DNA from: a virus
DNA: 64,000 nucleotides
Strand: one strand, 5' to 3'
IMG/VR virus record: IMGVR_UViG_3300007512_000021
Span: 1-64,000 of that record
The notes below the pieces were generated by a model. It saw only the letters and a list, made by a program, of their open reading frames with translations. It did not search any database and was not told the origin of the DNA. Every line of letters begins with the position of its first letter. The first letter of the stretch is position 1. The position numbers and the translations under genes were made by a program. Below are positions 61,801 to 64,000 of the stretch, piece after piece.

Positions 61801-62343
61801 CAACACCTCCGCCACAGTTACGGCGTATTCAGTCCCAAAGGAATCCTCAAAAATAATGGTGGCATCAGTGCTCAGTTCAGAAACAAAATTTGTCCCAAGC
61901 CCTGTCACCAAAGTCGAGTCGTTCATAAACGCTACGATGCCCGTCAAGAACACGGGAAGAGTATCGTCCTCATCGAGACTGTTACAGGACTCAGACCCGT
62001 TTACAGGTATCCTACAAGAGCCTTGGGTCACCACGAAGTCGCCACCCTCAACCGTAGCGACACTCCCTGTGGTAGCGGCGAATACCAAGTATTCCTCTAA
62101 TTCGCCCTCATTCCCCATAAGAACTGAAGAACGGTACTGATCGACACAAGGATGGGTTGGGTGATCTCCCCAAGCAGTTCGGAAGCCTTCGGAATACCCA
62201 AACCCAATGGGAGTGTGAGGTTCCGTTCCGTCAGAGAGCTTCTTAATGTCGAAATCGACACCCCCCCGTGGTGCCCCCGTTTTGGGGTCATTCGAGGGGG
62301 CTACTCTTGGCCCTCTAAGTACGTGTCCATCAAAATTGCTCAA
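49849..62343 (-). CDS. Giant virion protein, 4164 aa
   Basis: A 12.5-kb gene. The only possible start after the in-frame stop of the previous gene is a TTG at 62343, 12 bases downstream of that stop and with a poor ribosome site, so reinitiation is likely. Residues about 145-190 (VTGLGTNFVSELSTDATIIF ... LDIDSLTLTEPF) match a fibre module known in many phages. Short 'TG-I-x-L/F' elements recur near residues 529, 1304, 1441 and 1769 (TTGQIKLSAADI; DGTIALSEIDI; TNEITLEYDV; PQTGDIDFQYPI), suggesting related beta-sandwich units. The rest is acidic, Pro/Asp-rich and beta-like. The last ~150 residues become helical and basic (KTDRIRQKRLAWLFLRTTK; VERLIERERMRRLQESMGG), a possible attachment end. No catalytic motif, signal peptide or membrane span was seen. 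It lies between the spike and baseplate genes, so a baseplate-anchored appendage is likely. Confidence 0.9.
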   Translation of the reverse strand: MSNFDGHVLRGPRVAPSNDPKTGAPRGGVDFDIKKLSDGTEPHTPIGFGYSEGFRTAWGDHPTHPCVDQYRSSVLMGNEGELEEYLVFAATTGSVATVEGGDFVVTQGSCRIPVNGSESCNSLDEDDTLPVFLTGIVAFMNDSTLVTGLGTNFVSELSTDATIIFEDSFGTEYAVTVAEVLDIDSLTLTEPFELYMPEGEVVPEALEVVAQVLAPLTASSRVILTDDGGRTISGVAYINVRRGDWSDDWDDVTLSVADGNISCPAPNSGVIYVEDTVFNRGVLSPTENSVAGLSHKRGDRVTEVGYYLSPPKFWWTRNDPSQTRFGFSGKDQRWAPYKGGPIKNLGRLDAEKATTQLAPRPKNLVVGDYLVGTQIPDSVAMVRLGVRPDAGSIPLGDDEAGTIGFRGILVVPDSIIDDATYDFSVLDPAPVGIVGDKNGIIQWHPGVFAQYAGQTIWYIQDIFESESEGEVGKILGTDLEPLFISPIPSSTERPLLKIGNRQWLDVQFADNDQQLGDSIINTGQVGVSLTTGQIKLSAADITKADMGEVDAPNDDFEPLWSGATLYYDGVAMCRVAQPLKAPALVTDEFTESDGYNAPVAIPVPGLGVSGIRIEEDKTGREPNFSQVVGRRPGKSGVVRKCRGVGDTFLFNPNKAFEDLVVKKDPDDLDGVFGPSLTQVYTTYGSSNHGGAETSPLVFNRSAPNQDERQGLPLYFQNTDFTPAFYASDIRMFSRKDGPYALRGDEVLQLVVGGSHYKIWEALSLTEEVTVDPDTYTAKEVSESINLILDGSGYEAGYIGNRLFLTATSGEGMIEILPGVDGEKDFSGCAALGFNPFWKTSYPLTDVNLAGTSLDLNWLPDTGGCIGFKRTPFNKGNDDGTPDFRATNRIESLYLGDVGGSPYMFLQQAPLEDVAGVDEGVFFEIFDGPYQRSLVHMEDILHQFGIGRFVWLGSRAVAFQTKTPVSTISFGVQGVVPESLHPALKGFFLSRDPGTDGYKYQTDGEDYLFPQEGATGNAILIQEIGALLSLGAKGTFDEGGNVFTDDSAGPEGVGFNAIPDIAIGARLKVLTGDSVGSYLIEAFDEDTLTVWPNFPSDSDGVVSWEVYSLRTPDEIDDQLSVDYVYKRFNHMPRETFQIHLLSPVGVIGTDALIANVSQDLARERRVRIRFGLHHTLIESEVDGLSYFAPRAAVRWLETTELGLLANASLFLTSNHIPDDTHLASGDYRLRIATLLIASDELVEVPTSDDFSEDPTGVEITADTRELKFSSQILDDYGQAIVIYEETLFPPELLEAGKAEVNSVDGTIALSEIDIANNMGEQVYWDSRMVTEDQTDVFLNPMAGAFMFREQLLEWQIVEATYQTTNAAGELLKDDDDNILPEIVEFLPLHVRAEECEKVNNTTFKFNPTGRTVRQDIEPIIYVGPEMASEYGPIIASVDYETNEITLEYDVPDLPEAVLSDPLDPDSPIIETTPVWDGTYAATLAGRKVTITYAVLEAFGGESVYTVSAPPVYRPPFFLDGKVSSFELLEDRSADVHPGQLMRLVSFLFYLKAVAYDAETDLTTVTFYPESPSSGAGSRAPGNDVLSLITEWPVAREVDPSDPVVISEDPSGNLWGNTASSPHGFLVPIGERLVFGNPDEPEPSNVGFEPTPKTRGEVIFFANLIEALGQGFLIEIGGSPHTITGLALSEDGTRTTVSITPPLPKGILYGDDEVLVSTRPIYPPDDTTYLGFGRPFLASEETDVVLWGEVDKFGTTLPGRTMTPFQDYIADPQTGDIDFQYPIQQYIQSDQRLTFRRIRIRVVKPKMVEGYPQFPTFNLRYLHEVAPSEGNGLLGNLLMGTYSYHTPDSFYYRAIPLLDFAGEAATEIIKKAAAKQSSYGSTLAVGGDKNWENGRVGIKVEQDHLYDTDRAARAYLSFFNEVCVGFEQISEAATGRIVGDRDGKFRFWVGEGLEYTPPGFTNPVSGKLNPRYAYGRAFLRFMPPDTDVIVDEDDLIVDPTDFSIDSAEELDGVMPSSDWRELLIDNQMEYIKNDVDDRVVIGFRVSGIRWRFPGWPQIEIKGRIRSMEETHYLSRIFPNKANYFTTTYPGLGADPKNMDFGTYSFLKIMDWKLRSTFLSTIGQVENPVIGPITNVTDTTMRPRTARARVFRYSIIGFPELDEELFDGGVADPNSFSEIPRPAVIASVVDLPDFPLKEGWPNIASFATTDPENGLPDLNTGNWEDHVPPWAVGMRLQFGHPNGDMVVPKYNEKTGWGPNEEFKELFVGEIIKGCVMTFASGDIITNPNMIIDPANNEEPITLAHSDTLVMLVGDGVSTEGVDPDDPSFSDLGAYASSLPTYREGFDYTVSGSGRIRDLTFPEWSTPMLGIHEMFGQHGPNPHQRIEGDADFYNSSLTPLAIPALKGETRDDSGDYTLPYMKSTNTELVRLREAMASVIAIMQQDSTFTPLPHVWKSVYPDEIFNTAFPLAEADGSGLKLEADAAPVGGTYEDGSGLGDLRAGDLVLIETDQGAPLPAPAGVQGFLSVGGYTVHGEEPDRYSVISVPRFVTRSKPETPINYEINRAMATMGNFESDAIYVESGLRVRETVVNGSDPLFPHEQGYTETRLEFEIIGFNVDDGAANDTTPFGSGYYDPSSGTPGYDVATGGLNDLLAQAEVGTKLTFQLLQRATLIEDPGPPITYSYEPDALAGDGSVLLTLDVVKVTMGDDPELMGGAGAAHVFQLEIDGSPIGYIQTPDGVGGTLHEQWLYTTNDSPSAVMVIRTYHPEAPEQYSDPFPPGHPDEGLANPDHDPNAVSSWFDWTRFVHIDLTDNLPYEINDGSGDPSIAPFIPRERYTWGHAEVWEGDIIDHSPAIVSDFADAYEEVLMSVEVIDGVNAYIDSDRLTFTCPVDVRNGKVRGTTHPISEINLEMDLNVSKVTGQAIETDSDYFNWIGLPVEIPLNVNDMAHVNGGVPFTFLPRHDWMTDIDPDNIPAGEEPPTIDGVGYWRTGYGVLRVMGFEAHGNVPITFTEAAKTAAIPSSDLTPTSLVIPPNLPEGRYGDMLWHQDADADPLTGSSSFPNRISTYSMDETMPYLNDPDECSFKCPEVEAGDVVYIQTGPGEYASTKVGTYLVRYGLDPQNHSDGKNLTPAGGTFYPDPAWEGTGTINGQKAPMRPVRASEETVNWNTNDGWLDLRVPAITAFDEANDILTVSGLRTFDGAPTTNGTSWLDPGGVGLFEAYLYILFENPTDSMNQTDLDEAVLRCEYTAIDAAAGTFTLDLDTAKGGGGTVLSYEDAKELVIASVGKNITGAKFFPINIKHPNTTKYPDIRLSGHDWSELPDDPNPRATDLGVDGLREHRAIRGFVDIQLQNEDMAYGDTQTWTAHGDGDYEPPLPYDGLYNRARIRKHDWMGVNPDKGPEGHILVGKTPATGWVHGEFQEDENALAAYETIPTYIDISFLSLGGEFGINDPTASVANNCLNCLLPGTVFNATFWAEAGVFLEPNFPRPTFDLGRATRSVVCDDNGTVPATEESLDPNEVGERTVLDFIADEDGDTVPDYPFDHFVERVQFSVRRIRRFHNYVLDPLSDAMKGLRFAYETRRSECVSYTQGYTFGKLIVKPPPDAEDITGWGTQLGPLTDDDVNINVGDIVRVMNTTTGELRGWGEISKVEGTLEDIGAGWLQGTEIQIGPPGFVGDDPIAGDQLEIYLFRPPVPHQQSNEQLLELATEEIIMTRRAALGPGNDENGYPAAGGIVKWDASSLPVPEPGDPPHPNTDIYGASVNFLTDTNAGLEDGQINFQSEGIEEGDYLLIDPAGEVEGWDNTQEQPDPVEEGLRPFGDIGTAVSEADGYEKGYPGELDDNRGYYKIEKIEETRVQVSPNRLGASELIGSSGQPNPIDKLHGGGSTPLNFFALYPTISASSLSGEIDPLDGTANGREGQGDLRPTAFAGEDPHQGLWANGGPAWDEPGGETGVPPHNSFKETPFSIGPFSYKVIRPTKFLKDDTVEMILFHRERILSLMENFEGAMRGDKSGTYWDFQNERHSFDLGDPTIPDTGLGVPRNNFLYGLAGQYQYAPFLNDSDCLSALDRRVILEDILLDIEHPPNDTPDPFYTKFSEEDGFPLLLGRIDQILDKTDRIRQKRLAWLFLRTTKTDGTLANIRNWKAQLVERLIERERMRRLQESMGG

Positions 62344-62355
62344 ACCACTACACCA

Positions 62356-62952
62356 TCAAGAAATCATGTTGCTTGGACTTGATCCCGCCGCCACAGCGGG
62401 AGCGGGAGTCACGGGGGAGATTGCACCTGTCCCAAACCCTAAGGCAAGGTTCAAAGCAATCCCATTTCCAATACCTGTTGCTAACATGGGTAACAATACC
62501 CCCTTCATACCCACGGCCTTGAATCCGCTCTGAATCGACTTGATTAATTTAGGTGAATTAGACACCACCACCTTAGCAATATCGGCCCCACCTGAAACAC
62601 CTGCAACCGACCCCCTGTAATATGCGCTTTGATTTATAGTGTTCGAGAACCCGATAGAGATCGCAGTCGCCATCTCCACCATCTTGACCCCCTTTAGGCC
62701 AGCAGCAAGGCAAGCCCCTATCACCACTGGCGGTGCCGGGGGGCAAATTACCTTACCGCTCGATATCATCCCCGCACCCGCTGGCCCTACTGGACAAACA
62801 CCGACCAGCATCGCATTAGAGGTTTGGGCATTGATCCAGTTCTGAACCCCCATCCCAATCCCATTGGTCATCATCAACCAACCCGGAGCCGTGGACTTGA
62901 AACTGCTTGCTGAACGAATGTTTTGAGCAAGCGACACCCCAATAACAGGCAT
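62356..62952 (-). CDS. Small hydrophobic Gly/Ala-rich tail protein, 198 aa
   Basis: The ATG at 62952 has a perfect AAGGAGG site (plus strand 62958..62964) that overlaps the stop codon of the upstream gene. A start at 63030 would overlap that gene and lacks a site. The protein is unusually rich in Gly, Ala, Ile, Val and Met. Segments such as GLKGVKMVEMATAISIGFSN and GMKGVLLPMLATGIGNGIAL look like moderately hydrophobic helices, and a VGVCPVGPAGAG ... ICPPAPP stretch is Pro/Gly-rich with two Cys. Its place directly after the probable spike gene suggests a baseplate hub or spike-tip partner, or a protein that interacts with the host envelope. I do not recognise a family; it is not clearly a PAAR tip, since the metal-binding His pattern is absent. 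Confidence 0.8.
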   Translation of the reverse strand: MPVIGVSLAQNIRSASSFKSTAPGWLMMTNGIGMGVQNWINAQTSNAMLVGVCPVGPAGAGMISSGKVICPPAPPVVIGACLAAGLKGVKMVEMATAISIGFSNTINQSAYYRGSVAGVSGGADIAKVVVSNSPKLIKSIQSGFKAVGMKGVLLPMLATGIGNGIALNLALGFGTGAISPVTPAPAVAAGSSPSNMIS

Positions 62953-62963
62953 AGCAGCCTCCT

Positions 62964-64000
62964 TTATACGAAACGCATCCCGTAGGCCGCTGTCGTAATC
63001 ATCTTGTACTTCAACCCTGTAATCGGACAAAGGGAGCCGCCCGTAACAGGGCTGCCTGGAGCCGCTGCATTAGCCGCTGCCGTGAAGGTAAACAAACAAG
63101 CGTTCGCATCATGTTTACCTACCGTATCTGTACTGTACCCTGTCAGGCCCGTCAGGGACATGGCCGCCAACTGCGCTTTGTGGGAGATCCCACCAACCAA
63201 AGTCGAATTCGTATAACCGTTCGCAAAATCTTGGACGGTTTTGTTTGTGCCACACTTACTGGTTCGTTTACCTAACCCGATGATGTGTTTCTCATCCCCA
63301 AGTTTGCGATTGACCTCACCATCCCCCGCATCAACCGTGCATTTCGTACTGCCATAAAGATAGTGGCTCTCATCCACAACAGTCGGGTAAGCAGCGCAAC
63401 CAGAGGCGGGGCTACTGGTGAACTCTGTTTTTCGACACGGGCCGTCTTCGGAAGAACCCCCACCATGGGTGTATTTGGCGGTTTTCGACGTAAATACCTC
63501 TTGGTTGTCTCCGGCAAAGGATATCTTTGGAGACTCTACCTGACACGATGATTTTACACGGCAATCGAAGGTATCAGCGTCATGGAAATCAAAGCTCTCT
63601 TGAGCCGAAAAACGGGCACTTCCCGCCACCGTCATTTTTGAATGGCCGCCAGAATTCAACATCAGGGCAGGGTCATCCTTGGATTGATCTTTCTCGCTCC
63701 CTCCCGCCGAGGACATGATGGCATCACCACCAAACATGGGGCGAGCCGCATTGATCGTTACTGGTCCAGCGGGAGCATCTAATGACACCCCTTCCCCGCC
63801 TTCCCCCACAACACTCATCTTTTCAGTGCTCTCAATAGAGTACGGGCTGGCCGTTCGGAAGGAGTAACCACCTTTGACAAACACTTGAAGGCCGTTCTCG
63901 ATCCACACAAGCATCTTGCCGTCTTTACGAGAAGCCACCCAAGAGGAACCCGACCTCGCCGTAACTGTCGCAGGGTTTACTTTCAGCATCATGGAGGCGT
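62964..64000 (-). CDS. Probable baseplate central-spike protein, 5' partial
   Basis: The frame is open to the right edge (residues before the Met at 63992 read Ala-Ser) and no ribosome site precedes that Met, so the gene continues outside the window. The visible part begins with repeated short beta strands: KMLVWIENGLQVFVKGGYSF, SIESTEKMSVVGEGGEGVSL, GPVTINAARPMFGGDAIMSS, and later FSAQESFDFHDADTF. These resemble the beta-prism or beta-helix needle of gp5/VgrG-type spikes. The C-terminal part is Cys-rich (about nine Cys, including DCRVKSSC, KCTVD, SKCGTNK and SLCPITG) with a helical Ala-rich stretch (FTFTAAANAAAPGS). The many cysteines may bind metal or stabilise a tip. The position just upstream of the baseplate genes supports a spike. 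No lysozyme domain is visible in this part. Confidence 0.7.
   Translation of the reverse strand, partial: ASMMLKVNPATVTARSGSSWVASRKDGKMLVWIENGLQVFVKGGYSFRTASPYSIESTEKMSVVGEGGEGVSLDAPAGPVTINAARPMFGGDAIMSSAGGSEKDQSKDDPALMLNSGGHSKMTVAGSARFSAQESFDFHDADTFDCRVKSSCQVESPKISFAGDNQEVFTSKTAKYTHGGGSSEDGPCRKTEFTSSPASGCAAYPTVVDESHYLYGSTKCTVDAGDGEVNRKLGDEKHIIGLGKRTSKCGTNKTVQDFANGYTNSTLVGGISHKAQLAAMSLTGLTGYSTDTVGKHDANACLFTFTAAANAAAPGSPVTGGSLCPITGLKYKMITTAAYGMRFV

Noticed and set aside
1-64000. Retroelement-style diversity generation, CRISPR arrays, tRNA genes or insertion sequences
   Set aside because: No reverse transcriptase frame, template/variable repeat pair, regularly spaced repeats, cloverleaf sequence or transposase was seen; almost all sequence is accounted for by tightly packed genes.

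Overview
This window looks like the distal-tail (baseplate, fibre and host-contact) region of a large tailed bacteriophage, most likely a contractile-tailed myovirus-type phage. Three things support this. There is a baseplate J-family protein (41294..44779) beside a gp25-like baseplate wedge protein (44780..45859). Nearly all genes lie on one strand, packed end to start with ATGA, TAATG or TAA-ATG junctions and good Shine-Dalgarno sites. The other genes encode virion-type proteins (beta-helix, LamG-like, Ig-like and coiled-coil) with almost no enzymes. Capsid, terminase, sheath, tube, tape-measure and replication genes are not in the window, so genome size, host and virus lineage cannot be read from it. 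A contractile injection system is the main alternative, but the GMP reductase and holin-like genes fit a phage better.

Reading the minus strand in the direction of transcription (right to left), the order is as follows. First come the 3' part of a probable central-spike protein (62964..64000) and a small hydrophobic protein (62356..62952). A 4164-residue giant protein (49849..62343) follows, then a small coiled-coil protein and an 897-residue protein with hydrophobic helices at both ends. Next is the baseplate block 46841..39774: a 311-aa protein, the gp25-like protein, baseplate J and a wedge-like protein with HxH motifs. After it come fibre-like proteins: a beta-helix protein and a short protein that share a C-terminal domain, a 1673-aa LamG/Ig-like protein, a previously easy-to-miss 35-aa overlapping gene, and a 215-aa structural protein. 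Then follow a second series of very large proteins (1143, 1134, 4345 and 1902 aa) and three small proteins. The series ends with a signal-peptide membrane protein that could be a holin and a strong hairpin terminator.

Downstream of that terminator lie a GMP reductase gene (guaC) and a tandem pair of paralogous ~190-aa virion-like proteins. A bidirectional terminator separates this block from the only plus-strand gene, which enters from the left edge (1..644).

The striking property is protein size. Seven proteins of more than 1100 residues account for about 46.6 kb of the 64 kb, and most of them carry no recognisable catalytic domain. They are probably parts of one elaborate baseplate/fibre apparatus. 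Two of them (4010..9718 and 27537..30968) share a diagnostic N-terminal module, so the system grew partly by duplication. No stretch longer than about 150 bases lacks a gene. The few spacers hold terminators, palindromes and shared short motifs that may be late-promoter elements. No tRNA, CRISPR array or insertion sequence was seen.
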